A stretch of DNA of 64,000 nucleotides from Streptomyces sp. P3 (GCF_003032475.1 NZ_CP028369.1:8308001-8372000), one strand, 5' to 3'. Positions 43,683 to 52,983 are shown, numbered from the stretch's first letter. A program made the numbers and translations. The notes: a model not told the origin generated them from the sequence alone.

Positions 43683-44363
43683 TCAGCGGCGCAGTCCGGC
43701 GGCCACGGGGGGCGGCGGGACCGGGAGCGTGCGCGGCGGGGGCGGGCAGGCGCACACAGCGGAGCGTTCGTGTTCGGGGGCGGGGACCTGACCGGTGCAG
43801 GTGCTGCGGCCCGGGTGCGGGGCGTGCCGGTCGGCGAGGGCGTTGCGGGTGTGGGCGACGTCGGTGCGGATGACGTGCAGGTGCTCGTCGACGAGGTAGC
43901 GCAACCGCCGTGCGATGTAGGGGTCGGCCGCCTGGCCGAGCCCGTCGTGGAAGTCGGCGGTGGCGATGAGCACTTCCTCCAGCGCGGCGAGGATGCCGTC
44001 GTGGGCTGCGGTCAGCTCGGTCAGGGCGTCGGCCGCCTCTTCCGTGGTGGTGGCCTCGCGTATGCGCTCGGCGATGTGGGCTACGGAGGAGCCCAGCGGG
44101 AGGTAACTGGCCGGCCGGTAGCCAGTGTCGAAGTCCTCGTCGCAGTCGACGTGGTACCCGGCGGCCCGGAGGAGGGCGACGGCGTCGATGGCGAGATCGG
44201 ACTCGCCGTCCTCGGTGAGGCCGGTGGGGGCGCGGTGGTAGGTCTCGTGGACGCGGACAACGGCGATGAAACCGGCGCGCTGCAGGACGCTGTGCGCCTC
44301 GGAGTCGCCGCCGCGGGCGAGGAGTTCGGCGGAAGCGGCGAGGATGCGGTCGGTACGGGGCAA
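43683..44363 (-). CDS. island protein of unknown function
   Basis: A 226-residue protein. The first half (SVLQRAGFIAVVRVHETYHR, AVALLRAAGYHVDCDED) looks like a small alpha/beta domain. The middle is helical and the C-terminus is proline-rich with several cysteines and histidines. The AGF block also occurs in the broken gene at 49427-49794, suggesting shared ancestry. Confidence 0.68.
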   Translation of the reverse strand: MPRTDRILAASAELLARGGDSEAHSVLQRAGFIAVVRVHETYHRAPTGLTEDGESDLAIDAVALLRAAGYHVDCDEDFDTGYRPASYLPLGSSVAHIAERIREATTTEEAADALTELTAAHDGILAALEEVLIATADFHDGLGQAADPYIARRLRYLVDEHLHVIRTDVAHTRNALADRHAPHPGRSTCTGQVPAPEHERSAVCACPPPPRTLPVPPPPVAAGLRR

Positions 44364-44376
44364 GGAGACGTTTCTC

Positions 44377-45222
44377 CTACGGCGATCGGTGGGCGGTGTA
44401 CCGGGCGGCGGGTGGTGCGGCGGCGACCCGGGGCTGGACCAGGTGGGCCGCGGTGGTGTCCAGGTCCTGCTGGATGGCGTGGAGGCGGCGGGCGATCAGC
44501 TCCAGGCGGTGCGCCGTGTCGGTGCCGGCGGCGCCGGGCTGGCGTGCGACTCGGTGCGCGGTGTGCTCGATGAGTCCGCGGACCGTGGCCAGCGGACCGA
44601 CGTGCTCGTCGGCGAGCTGCGTGAGGACGCTCGCGAGCTGGGCCGATGCCGTGGGCGCCGGCCGGAGGGCGGGCCGCGCCGTGGGGCCGGAGCGCACGGG
44701 AATCAGGCGGAGGTCCTGCTCGATGCGGCGCGACTCGTCCGCAAGGCGCCGCAGGATGTCGGCGGGCGGTGCGTGCCACGCGCCGTCGAGGCTGATCAGA
44801 TTGGCGATCAAATCGAGGCGTCCGGGCTGCGCCTGAACGGAAATCCACCGGCAGCCGCGCTCCTTGCCGGGAATCTCGATGCCGGCGGCCCGCGCGAGCC
44901 GGTGAGCGATTTCAGCCCACTCGGGGCCGGTCAGCTCCCGGTCGTCCGGGTGAAGCCGGATGTCAAGGTGGAGGATCGCCCGCCGGTCGTCGTCCGGGCT
45001 GGCGGCGAACGGCTGCTCCAGATACGGGTCTTCGAGGTGCTCGGCCCACTGGACGGACGTCCAGATCCTCTGCTCGTCGTCCAGGGTGAAGTAATCCAGG
45101 CCCGGCCAGTGGGCGACGACCGTGTACTCCGTCAGGCCCTCGTGAGGCGAGACCGGCCGCCCCAGCGCCTCGGCGAGCGGGTCGTGCGGCGTGTGGGTCC
45201 GCTCGTGCAGGCGGGGAATCAC
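44377..45222 (-). CDS. relaxase-like protein without catalytic histidines
   Basis: A 281-residue protein that follows the layout of actinobacterial relaxases: an N-terminal MIPRL, VVAHWPG at 35-41, LHLDIRLHPDDRELT at 84-98, EWAEIAHRLARAAGI, then GCRWISVQAQ at 123-132. Where active relaxases carry a His-rich DDHIHI-type motif, this protein reads PGRLDLIANLI, so the metal-binding histidines are missing. The tail holds a coiled region. It may be a non-catalytic mobilisation partner or a decayed relaxase. Its ATG overlaps the upstream gene by 4 nt. Confidence 0.65.
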   Translation of the reverse strand: MIPRLHERTHTPHDPLAEALGRPVSPHEGLTEYTVVAHWPGLDYFTLDDEQRIWTSVQWAEHLEDPYLEQPFAASPDDDRRAILHLDIRLHPDDRELTGPEWAEIAHRLARAAGIEIPGKERGCRWISVQAQPGRLDLIANLISLDGAWHAPPADILRRLADESRRIEQDLRLIPVRSGPTARPALRPAPTASAQLASVLTQLADEHVGPLATVRGLIEHTAHRVARQPGAAGTDTAHRLELIARRLHAIQQDLDTTAAHLVQPRVAAAPPAARYTAHRSP

Positions 45223-45644
45223 CGGCCCCCCCGGACGTCGGCGATGTGCACCAACTGGTTGAGGGCGGTGGTGGTGTACCAGCCGCAGTCGATCAGCTCG
45301 TTGCGGTCGGCGTACTGCGGCAGGAGGGCGTCTTCCATGGCCCGCAGGTAGATCAGGCAGTCCGGGCAGCGGCGCGAGAGGTGTACGAGGTAGCGGGGGT
45401 GGCCGGTGACGTAGGACTGGGCGCCGCCGGTCGCATCACGCAGCCGCCAGCCGTCCTCGTCGGTCGGGGTGTGCCAGGACGGGGCAACGATGCGCATCGC
45501 GTCGCCCCACAGTTCCCCGCCGGCCACCCCCTTCAGGACGACGACGGTGTCACCGGCCTGGAAGTGCTGGTGCGTGATGTCCCGGTCGGAGGTGAGCGGG
45601 TCGGGCGTCGGCGCGAAGGCAGACGTGGGCGGGGGCTGGGACAT
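45219..45644 (-). CDS. island protein with a CxxC motif
   Basis: A 141-residue protein with a beta-rich middle (GDTVVVLKGVAGGELWGDAM) and RRCPDCLIYLRAM near the C-terminus, a possible half zinc site. Coupled to the relaxase-like gene. The function is unknown. Confidence 0.68.
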   Translation of the reverse strand: MSQPPPTSAFAPTPDPLTSDRDITHQHFQAGDTVVVLKGVAGGELWGDAMRIVAPSWHTPTDEDGWRLRDATGGAQSYVTGHPRYLVHLSRRCPDCLIYLRAMEDALLPQYADRNELIDCGWYTTTALNQLVHIADVRGGR

Positions 45645-45696
45645 GGGTTCCTTCCACGCAATCGGTGGCGGGGTGGGAGGAACAATGGTCCGGAGG

Positions 45697-45721
45697 AACG
45701 CCGGTTTGGCTAACCGGCGTT
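45697..45721 (-). terminator. terminator hairpin
   Basis: AACGCCGGTT (45697-45706) and AACCGGCGTT (45712-45721) form a perfect 10-bp stem with a 5-nt loop. It lies 23 nt beyond the end of the 45744-46241 gene and probably closes the upstream transcript. Confidence 0.78.
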
Positions 45722-45743
45722 TCCCGGCTATGTTCCCCCGCCG

Positions 45744-46241
45744 TCAGCGAAACGGGTTCTCCGTACCGCGGTCGTTCTCGCCTGCAGCGTCGAGAAGTTC
45801 GAGCAGGTCAGTGCCCCCTGCGTCGCGCTGGTCGATCCACCATCCGGCGGCGGTGATGGCGCGGGCCTTCTCCTCCAGCTCCGCCCAGTCCGCCTCGTCC
45901 CAACTCCCCTCCACGACGAGCGCGGTGTGCGCGGCCGTCATCAGCTGGTGGCGGGAGCGCTCGCCCCAGTCCAGGGCCTTGGCCGGGCCTTCCAACTGCG
46001 GCATGTCGAACTGCTCGGCCCACTCGCGGGCGGCCTGCTGCTCCTCGGCACGCTTGGCGGCGAGCCACGCCTCCTTCGATTCCGTGTCGGCGTCGCGGGC
46101 GGCCTTCCAGCAGTCGGTGCAGTCGCGGCCTTCGAGCCAGCGGGCGAATCCCGCGCGCCGGTCGGCAGGTCGGTCGGACAGGTTATGCGTCACTTCGTGT
46201 CCACAGCTGTGGACAATTTTCCAGGTCGTACGGACAGCCAT
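45744..46241 (-). CDS. island protein with N-terminal Cys/His motif
   Basis: A 165-residue acidic protein. HSCGHEV near residue 11 and CTDCW near 41 could form a zinc site. The rest is helical and tryptophan-rich (GSWDEADWAELEEKARAITA). A terminator hairpin follows its stop. The function is unknown. Confidence 0.7.
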   Translation of the reverse strand: MAVRTTWKIVHSCGHEVTHNLSDRPADRRAGFARWLEGRDCTDCWKAARDADTESKEAWLAAKRAEEQQAAREWAEQFDMPQLEGPAKALDWGERSRHQLMTAAHTALVVEGSWDEADWAELEEKARAITAAGWWIDQRDAGGTDLLELLDAAGENDRGTENPFR

Positions 46242-46412
46242 GTTCTGGGTGATCTCCTTGCCGTGGCGGGCAGTTCAGGGGTTAAGGCCGGGTATGTGTG
46301 GTCGAGCGGACTGATGGTGGGGGTTCAGCGGCGCGCGACATGGGCTGGCCTGCGGAGGTGGTCTGGAGTGCTTGGCGGTGGTCTCGGGGACGCTTCCGCC
46401 TTCTGCGTCGTC

Positions 46413-48212
46413 TCAGCGTGTCCTGCGGATGGCGTCTGTGGCCGCCGTGGCGATGGCGACGGGAGCGCTGGAGGGCTGGGGCAGGTGCAGCAAGGTGGTC
46501 CCCGGCAAGTGGTGGGACTTGGCGGTGAGGGTGAGTTGGAGTACGGCGCAGCCGGCGGTCGTGAGCTGCTTGATGCGGGTGACGGCTTGAGCGGTTTCGT
46601 CGCTGCCGTACCGGGCGTCGGTGACGATGACGAGGAGGCGGCCGGCGCCGGGGCGGCTGAGTTCGAGGCCGTGGTCGAGGGCGTCGATGGCGTCGCCGAG
46701 GTTGTGGTGGCCGCCGTTGGCATCGAACGTCGTTACGCGCTCTGGTGCTCGGTGGGTGGGTCGGGTCAATGCGGTCAGGTGCTTGTCATAGGCGATGGTG
46801 GCGGTAAGGGAGTCGGGGTCGGTCAGGGCTGCTGCGCGTGCCACGATCCAGGCAGCGGACGCGACGGGCGCGCAGGCGGCTCGCATGGAGCCGGAGACGT
46901 CGACGGCGATACCCACACGCAGCGGTGGGGTGGGGGTGTTTCGGCGGTGGGTGTGGGTGAACGGTTCCGCGGTGGGGACCGACCCGGCCGCGCGCTGAGC
47001 GTCGCGGGCGAGGGCCGCGCGCATGTTGAGGCGGCCGGGCGGGGTGGGGCTGGTGGTCCGCTCCTCGGTCCGCTCGCGGTAGGCGGCGGCACGCAGGGCG
47101 CGGCTCAGGCGCGCGGCGGCACGCTGCTCGGCGGCGGTGGGCCTGCGGGTGCCGGTGACCGGGTTGCCGTAGGGCGCCGGTGTGCCGTCGGGGGTGACGG
47201 TGGTGCCATGGGCGTTGAAGACCGACTTGGCGGTGGCGGCGGCTTTGCGTCGCTGGTCGGCCCGCTGGGCGCGGTCCTGGGCCTGCGCTTTGGACTGTGC
47301 GGCCATGGCGTTGGTCGCTGCGGCCTGTGCCGCGAGGTCGGCGGCGTCGGTGGCTGCCGTGCTGTCCATGACGGCCCCCACGGCGCCGGACAGCAGATCG
47401 GTGAGGTTCTCCGGCACGGGCAGGGCGGGGGCTGCGGTGTCCAGAGCGTCGCACCATTCTTTCGCGTGCGCGAGCATGGTCGTGGCGTCGTGGTCGGCGC
47501 ACTGGTGGGCTGCGGTCCAGATGCGGGTGAGTGTGGCCAGCAGGTTTGCGCCCAGCACCTTTTCGCACAGGTCGGCGACGGCTCGGGTCTCGCCGGCGTC
47601 CAGGATGCCGACGTCACGGCGGCCGAGGACGAGGGCCGCCACGGCGGCGGCGTGCTCGATGCCTTGGAGGGTGGGGTGGGCGGTGTCGGGCATGACCAGG
47701 GTTCGGGCACTGGTGCGCAGGTACGTGCGGTCCGTGGGCCGCGTGATCAGGTGTGCGCCTTCGACGCGGCTCTCCTCCAGCAGGAGCGCGGCCTCGACGA
47801 CACGGGGGTTCGCTCCGGCAGGCTGCGTCCAGATGGAGTGGGCTGCGTGCGCGGCCTCGTGGACGAACACTCCCCAGGCGGCGGGATATCGCTCCTCGTC
47901 GCCCATGATCCGCGGATGGATCTCGTGGGGCTGGAGCGGGGCGAACAGGCCGGCGTCGAACTCGACCTCGCCCAGAGTGGGGAAGAATGCGGCCGGTGCG
48001 CCGCTGCGTGTGCCGGGGCGGCAGGTGACGAGGAGGTCCTGGCGGCCGGAGAGGGCGACCAGCCGGTCGCCGAGTTCGGCTCCCACGCGTAGCCACAAGT
48101 GCGGGGAGGAACGGGGTTGCGCGGGCGGGGCGCCGTCGTCGTCCCATCGCGCGAGGTCGGCGTCGTCGTCCGGTGTGGTGGCGGGGGACTGGACGTGGTG
48201 GTGGGCGCTCAT
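46413..48212 (-). CDS. VWA-domain protein with fused zincin-like domain
   Basis: A 599-residue protein joining two parts. The N-terminal region has FVHEAAHAAHS, an HExxH zinc-protease motif at 118-122, with E146/E147 as a possible third ligand. The C-terminal von Willebrand A domain carries the metal-ion site DVSGSM at 438-443 and LLVIVTDARYG. The middle is helical and alanine-rich. Its ATG overlaps the stop of the MoxR-type ATPase gene, the usual pairing of MoxR and VWA proteins. It likely acts in ATP-driven remodelling or processing of an unknown target. Confidence 0.85.
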   Translation of the reverse strand: MSAHHHVQSPATTPDDDADLARWDDDGAPPAQPRSSPHLWLRVGAELGDRLVALSGRQDLLVTCRPGTRSGAPAAFFPTLGEVEFDAGLFAPLQPHEIHPRIMGDEERYPAAWGVFVHEAAHAAHSIWTQPAGANPRVVEAALLLEESRVEGAHLITRPTDRTYLRTSARTLVMPDTAHPTLQGIEHAAAVAALVLGRRDVGILDAGETRAVADLCEKVLGANLLATLTRIWTAAHQCADHDATTMLAHAKEWCDALDTAAPALPVPENLTDLLSGAVGAVMDSTAATDAADLAAQAAATNAMAAQSKAQAQDRAQRADQRRKAAATAKSVFNAHGTTVTPDGTPAPYGNPVTGTRRPTAAEQRAAARLSRALRAAAYRERTEERTTSPTPPGRLNMRAALARDAQRAAGSVPTAEPFTHTHRRNTPTPPLRVGIAVDVSGSMRAACAPVASAAWIVARAAALTDPDSLTATIAYDKHLTALTRPTHRAPERVTTFDANGGHHNLGDAIDALDHGLELSRPGAGRLLVIVTDARYGSDETAQAVTRIKQLTTAGCAVLQLTLTAKSHHLPGTTLLHLPQPSSAPVAIATAATDAIRRTR

Positions 48213-49414
48213 CGCGAGCGGCCCCGGTGCGCGGGGCCGGTGCTGCCCGGGGGCTGCCGGACGGCCGAGGCGGAGAGCTGCTTGCCGAGGGTGAGGGGAG
48301 CGACCTCCTTGACGCCGACGGCCTTGATGACGGCAGCGGCGACGGCGTCGCGATCCTCCACAGGGGCGATGCCGACCAGGTTCGCGAGCGCGGCTTTGGT
48401 GCCGAGGACGGCCTCGGTTTTCTGGTAGCTGAGCAGCTCTCGCAGTTGGGGGGCCCAGCCCAGCTCGCCGAGTTCGACTTGGCGGGAGAGGTGTCGGGCG
48501 ACGCGGACCACCTGGGCATCGATCCTCAAGGCCAGGGCGAGGTCATAGTCCGTGCCGATCTGGATTTGCACGCTGAACCGGCTCGCGAGCGCCTCCGTCA
48601 AAACCGCCCCGTGGACGCCGGGATTGTGGCCCGCCACCACGTAGAAGCCCGGCTCGGCCTTGATGGTCTCGCCCTTGTGGGCCTTGACCTGGATCTGCCT
48701 GCGCCCGTCCATTGCGGGATACAGCGCCGCCAGGACCTTCGGTGAGATCAAGGTGGCATCGTCGATCAGCAGGGCGCGGCCCTCGGTCATCGCGGTGACC
48801 AGCGGACCGTACTGGAAGACGTAGCCGCCGGCGTCGTCCTGTGTGTACTCGCCGATCAAGTCGCCGACCGTGGTGTCGCCGTCACCGGCGACGGTGAGCA
48901 GGTCCTCGAACGCCGCCTCGACCAGACTCGTCTTGCCGGTGCCCGGAGGGCCGTAGAGCAGCACCGGCACGTCGGCGTCGCGCAGGCGATTCAACGCCTC
49001 GACGTCGGGCAGATCGGCCAGCTCCCGGGGGTGGTAGAGCTGGCCCCCGGCGCGGCGGATCGGGCCGGTCTGCCTGGGCGTGGCTGCTGCGGGAGTGGTG
49101 GTGCGGGCCGTGGCCGGCTGGGCGCGGGGAGAGTGGGTGCCTGGTGGGCTGATCACAGCGGTCTGCGCGGCTGCGGCGGTTCTCGCGTTCGCGAGGAACT
49201 CCGGTTGTCCGGTCCCGCTTTGGTCGGCCTCGCCGCGTCGCACCAGGGTGAGGGCGGCGTTGCGGACGGCGCCGTGGGAGTGGCCCAGCTGCCTGGCCAT
49301 GTCCCCGATGGTGAGCGTGTCCGCCGGCCGGTCGGCCAGCAGTTGGGCCACCTTGGCCCGTAGTTCGCCGCCCTTGGTGCGCGCTGGACTGGTAGGCGGT
49401 CCGGGTGTGGTCAA
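48209..49414 (-). CDS. MoxR/CobS-type AAA+ ATPase with N-terminal winged helix
   Basis: A 401-residue AAA+ protein. Walker A is GPPGTGKT (155-162), Walker B is ALLIDDAT (214-221), and a GHNPG sensor segment follows. The first ~70 residues form a winged-helix-like domain (DTLTIGDMARQLGHSHGAVR), so the ATPase may bind DNA or sense a regulator. The start is TTG 49414 with AAGGA about 9 nt before it. It is coupled to the VWA-protease gene. MoxR-VWA pairs act as chaperones for assembly or activation of other complexes. Confidence 0.87.
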   Translation of the reverse strand: MTTPGPPTSPARTKGGELRAKVAQLLADRPADTLTIGDMARQLGHSHGAVRNAALTLVRRGEADQSGTGQPEFLANARTAAAAQTAVISPPGTHSPRAQPATARTTTPAAATPRQTGPIRRAGGQLYHPRELADLPDVEALNRLRDADVPVLLYGPPGTGKTSLVEAAFEDLLTVAGDGDTTVGDLIGEYTQDDAGGYVFQYGPLVTAMTEGRALLIDDATLISPKVLAALYPAMDGRRQIQVKAHKGETIKAEPGFYVVAGHNPGVHGAVLTEALASRFSVQIQIGTDYDLALALRIDAQVVRVARHLSRQVELGELGWAPQLRELLSYQKTEAVLGTKAALANLVGIAPVEDRDAVAAAVIKAVGVKEVAPLTLGKQLSASAVRQPPGSTGPAHRGRSR

Positions 49415-49426
49415 AACGAGGGTCCT

Positions 49427-49794
49427 TCAACAGGTGCGGGTGCGGGCGGGGTTGGCGATGCGCTGGAGAGGCTGGCCGCTCTCGGAGCGGCTCACGGACT
49501 GTGCCGACATCGGCGACCGGGCCAACCGGGGCGTACCGTCGGCGCTCACCGGCCGACCGAGGGCTCGGTCCAGGTGCAGGGGATGGTCGGCGACGAGCAG
49601 CTCGCCGGCTGCCGAGCAGGCCCGTGCGTCCGCTCCGTATCGGGTTCCGTCGCCCGGCAGGCGCAGCCTGGCGTCTCTTCGAAGCCGGCCTGGAGCAGGA
49701 TCCGCCGGGCGGCGGCGTTGTAGCCGGTGGTGGTGATCTCGCCGGTGATGGTGTGCCGGATCGTCATGAACGGCTCTGCTGGTGCTTCGGGCAA
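49427..49794 (-). pseudogene. small island gene with a frameshift
   Basis: TTG 49794, 7 nt after TAGGAGA, opens a frame that reads PAEPFMTIRHTITGEITTTG and AARRILLQAGFEETP. Coding character then shifts to another frame (LRLPGDGTRYGADARACSAA, LLVADHPLHLDRALGRP) that stops at 49427. A one-base change near 49675 would join them. The AGF motif recalls the gene at 43683-44363. Confidence 0.5.
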
Positions 49795-49873
49795 GGCGGA
49801 TCTCCTATCGGTGGTGGCGGGAAAGCGGTGGGGTGTTGGGCGAAGGCGAGGCGGGCCCGGAGCTTCCAGCACA

Positions 49874-50008
49874 TCAACGGTGCGTGGCTGGACCACGAAC
49901 GATGGGCAATGACTGCCGACATGCTCCAGGGCGGGCCCTCACCGCCCCGCAGCTACCTGACTCGCCTTTCCGCACGTTCTGATAGCCGGGTGTACCAACA
50001 ACAGCCAT
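49874..50008 (-). CDS. possible 44-residue peptide gene
   Basis: A short frame with a strong ribosome site (GAGGAGA, 7 nt before ATG 50008) beginning AVVGTPGYQNVRKGESGSCG. It lies in the gap between the MFS gene and the frameshifted small gene. Nothing is known of it; it could equally be a leader or a chance frame. Confidence 0.4.
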   Translation of the reverse strand: MAVVGTPGYQNVRKGESGSCGAVRARPGACRQSLPIVRGPATHR

Positions 50009-50056
50009 AAATGGATCTCCTCAAAAGGGTTGGAAAGTGGGGGTGTTGCGCCAGGA

Positions 50057-51325
50057 TCAGGGCGTCTTGTGCCGGCCTCGGAGCGGGCGGCGGTGCCGGC
50101 CGCACTGCATGTGTCCGGTGGAGCCGAGACGTCGGCGAGCGGCGAGAAGGACGGTGAGAGCGAAGGCCGCGCCGGCGGCGGGGAGCGCAGCGCTGGCGAG
50201 AGGCTGCTCGGCGAAGCGTCCGGCGAGGGCGGTGCCGGCGGACTGCCCGGCGCCGATCGCGAGCCTGGGCCACGCGTACGCCTCGCTGGTGCGGCCTGCG
50301 GGGGCGAGGGCGTCGGTGGTGACGTAGGCGCAGGCGACCACGATGGTCAGGAACGCACCGGGCACGGTGACCGCGGCGGTGGCCGCATACGGGGCAGGAA
50401 GGGCAAGGAGCGGGAGCCACCCGGCCAGGAACGCGGCTGTGGCGATGATCAGTCGCCTGGTGGTGGTGCCGGTCCAGGTGCGGATTCCGTAGATGAGGCC
50501 GCCGAGGAAGGCGCCGGTGGAGAACGCGGCGGGGATGATGCCTGAGAGCATGTCCTGGTGGTGGTGCTCGGCCATGGAGATGGACCACACGTTCATGGCT
50601 CCGATCGCGAACCCGATGCCGGTGAGGAAAACGAACAGCAGCAACGCGGCAGGGGTGGCCGACTGCCGAGCCGGGGCCGCGTCCTGCCCCACGAACGGTT
50701 CGGGTCGCCAGCGTCGCGACGGCGGAGCGAGGGCGACCGCGGCGGTGCCGGCCAGGCCGAGGGCTGCGGTGACGGCGAGCGCGACGGCGGGGTTGTACGC
50801 GGAGGCGAGCGCGGCGGAGAGCAGGGGGCCGACGATGTACAGCAGGCCCTGCGTGCCGGTGTCGAGCGCGAGTGCGGCGTGCCGCAGCCGGGGGTCTGGC
50901 AGCACGCTCGGCCACAGCGCCCGGAGTCCGGCCTCCAGGGGAGGCGTGGTCAGGCCGCCGCCGACGACGATGGCCGTGGCGAGGCCCGGTCCGCCGTACG
51001 GTCCGGCCAGGGGCAGAGCCACCAGGAGGGCCGAGTTGAGCAGGGCGGCCGGAAGGTGTACCGCGCTCTGGCCGTGGCGGTCCATGAGGCGTCCCTTGAC
51101 TGGCTGGGACAGCGCGGAGGACAGCCCGTACAGGGCGCTGAGCAGTCCGCCGAAGGCGATGCTGCTGCCGCTCGCGGTGGCCAACAGAAGGATGGCGACG
51201 GGCGCCATGCCGTTGGGAAGTCGGCCGGTGAGGGTGCCGCCGAGGAGGCGCGCGACGTACGGGCTGCCCAGCACCGCGCCGTAGGAGATGCGCGGGGCCG
51301 GGGCCGGGGATGCGGTCAGGGACAA
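50057..51325 (-). CDS. MFS transporter
   Basis: A 422-residue integral membrane protein with about 12 hydrophobic segments. The loop between helices 2 and 3 carries KGRLMDRHGQ, the MFS motif A. A longer cytoplasmic loop (about 205-230) separates the two halves, and the C-terminus is basic. The start is TTG 51325. The transported compound is unknown; a drug or sugar efflux role is possible. It is unusual cargo between DUF genes of a conjugative island. Confidence 0.85.
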   Translation of the reverse strand: MSLTASPAPAPRISYGAVLGSPYVARLLGGTLTGRLPNGMAPVAILLLATASGSSIAFGGLLSALYGLSSALSQPVKGRLMDRHGQSAVHLPAALLNSALLVALPLAGPYGGPGLATAIVVGGGLTTPPLEAGLRALWPSVLPDPRLRHAALALDTGTQGLLYIVGPLLSAALASAYNPAVALAVTAALGLAGTAAVALAPPSRRWRPEPFVGQDAAPARQSATPAALLLFVFLTGIGFAIGAMNVWSISMAEHHHQDMLSGIIPAAFSTGAFLGGLIYGIRTWTGTTTRRLIIATAAFLAGWLPLLALPAPYAATAAVTVPGAFLTIVVACAYVTTDALAPAGRTSEAYAWPRLAIGAGQSAGTALAGRFAEQPLASAALPAAGAAFALTVLLAARRRLGSTGHMQCGRHRRPLRGRHKTP

Positions 51326-51343
51326 CGGGTGCTTTCTCGGTGC

Positions 51344-52534
51344 TTAGCGGTGGCGGGCGGGCGTGATGGCGCGGGGTGGCGGCGTGGGTGGTGCGGTGTC
51401 CACGGCCGGCCGCGGGCGGACGCGCAGCACGGGGGTGCGGTGCGGCGGCAGGACGGCGACGGTCGCGCCGAGGTCCTCGGCCGCCTCCTCGACTTCGCGG
51501 GTGAGGAACTCGATCTGCCGGCCCAGCGCCGAGAGGCGGGCGGCGATCTGGCGGCCCTGCACGGTCTCCAGCGCGCTGGCGAACTGGCTGCTTGTTTCCA
51601 GGAGTTCCTGGAGACGGACCATCGGGCCCGGGGTGTAGCCGCGCTGGACGGCGCCGAGGAGAGCTTCGGAGGCGTCTCCTGCGGTCTGGCCTTCGACGAC
51701 GTCGCGGATGAGTTCCTGCAGCGACACCTCCGGGACCGGCGCCGGGCGGTTGAACCGGGAGACGTCCGCGCGCAGCACACCGGGCGGGACCGGGGCAGGT
51801 AGTACCTTCCCTGCCTCGTATTCGTGGGCGTAGTGCCCGATCACCTGCCAGCCCGGTGCGTCCGGGTCGCCTCGCAGCGCGACCAGCGTCGAGTCATCGT
51901 TCTCGATGAGGTGGGCGAGGGTGATCGGCTGCCCGTCGGCGGCATACCACGACTCGGTCAGCTCCAGCTCGCCTCGCTTCTGCGCGGCCTGGGCCCTCTC
52001 GGTCCACATCCGCTGTTCTTCGTCGGTCAGCGGGGCTTTGTGGTGGTGGTGTTTGTTCTTGTCGGCGAGGTCGCTGGCGATGAAGCTGTGATCCGCCCAG
52101 GCGGCGAGGTGCGGCCATAGGGCCGAGTGCTGTGCGCGTTCGGCCGGGGAGCCGGGGGTGTCCGGCCGGTCGAGGGTCCGGCGGATCTCGGCGGCAGAGG
52201 CGGCCAGGCCGTCCAGCACGGCCCGCCATGCGGCCAGGTGCCGGGCGGGTGGCAGTTCGTCGAGCGCACGGCGGGCGGCGTCGAGCAGAGTGTCGGCGTG
52301 CGGGGCGAGGTGTGTGGTGTACGCCTCCGCCGCCGCCCTGTTGCGGTGGGCTCGTGCGGCTGCCGCGGCGCCTGCGTGGACGGTGCGACCGTAGCGGTCG
52401 CATGTCATGTCGAGCGCGGCCTCGCTCTCGCGGTCGATGACCGCCATCCGCAGCCGGAAGTTGCGTGCACCGTCTGTGAGTTCCGGTGTCACCGGGACGG
52501 AGCCGTCCGGGGTCGGATTGCTCGCGGGCGTCAT
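51344..52534 (-). CDS. island protein of unknown function
   Basis: A 396-residue, mostly helical protein starting at ATG 52534. It has DRESEAALDMTCDRYGRTVH near the start, a histidine run (NKHHHHKAP) near 175, and a coiled coil towards the end (RLSALGRQIEFLTREVEEAA). The long frame upstream of 52534 is a shadow. Its start overlaps the stop of the upstream gene (ATGA). No family is recognised. Confidence 0.7.
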   Translation of the reverse strand: MTPASNPTPDGSVPVTPELTDGARNFRLRMAVIDRESEAALDMTCDRYGRTVHAGAAAAARAHRNRAAAEAYTTHLAPHADTLLDAARRALDELPPARHLAAWRAVLDGLAASAAEIRRTLDRPDTPGSPAERAQHSALWPHLAAWADHSFIASDLADKNKHHHHKAPLTDEEQRMWTERAQAAQKRGELELTESWYAADGQPITLAHLIENDDSTLVALRGDPDAPGWQVIGHYAHEYEAGKVLPAPVPPGVLRADVSRFNRPAPVPEVSLQELIRDVVEGQTAGDASEALLGAVQRGYTPGPMVRLQELLETSSQFASALETVQGRQIAARLSALGRQIEFLTREVEEAAEDLGATVAVLPPHRTPVLRVRPRPAVDTAPPTPPPRAITPARHR

Positions 52535-52983
52535 CGGGACCGTCCACTGCCCGAGGCCGTCAGGTGGACGGTCGGTGCGTAGGCGGGCTTCGGCGGGATC
52601 GGTCGGGCCGAGGGCGGGGAAGTGGTGGGCGGTGTGGCGCGCTGCGTTGTTCGGCCGGCTGCTGCTTGGGCGAGACGGCTGCGGCGCTCCTGGAGCCCGT
52701 TCGGCCGGGCCGGGCGTGGTGGGCCGGCGGAGAGGGACGGGTCGGGGCGAATGTCGGTCGGCACGCTGTAGCCGAGGCTGCGCAGGTCGTGGACGGCCTG
52801 GCGGGTACGGCGCAGCCCCTCGCGCTCCGGCTCGGTGAGCCGGTACAGGCCCGGCGAAAAGGGGACGGGCTCGAACTGCTCGCGGACGAGGAACCACTCG
52901 GCCAGGTGAGGGGTGAAGCTCGGTGCGGCGGTGGCGACGAAACCATGTTCGGGATGGGCACGGAAGCGGAAGTGGTCGGACAG
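52531..52983 (-). CDS. island protein, probable CTG start
   Basis: The frame ending at 52531 encodes FRFRAHPEHGFVATAAPSFT, VREQFEPVPFSPGLYRLTEP and EGLRRTRQAVHDLRSLGYSV, clearly coding. The only start with a ribosome site (AGAAGGGG) is CTG 52983, giving 150 residues. The stop overlaps the next gene's ATG by 4 nt. The function is unknown. Confidence 0.6.
   Translation of the reverse strand: MSDHFRFRAHPEHGFVATAAPSFTPHLAEWFLVREQFEPVPFSPGLYRLTEPEREGLRRTRQAVHDLRSLGYSVPTDIRPDPSLSAGPPRPARPNGLQERRSRLAQAAAGRTTQRATPPTTSPPSARPIPPKPAYAPTVHLTASGSGRSR

Noticed and set aside
45927..48092. A 721-codon plus-strand open frame
   Set aside because: Antisense to the VWA-protease gene; a glycine-rich shadow without domains.
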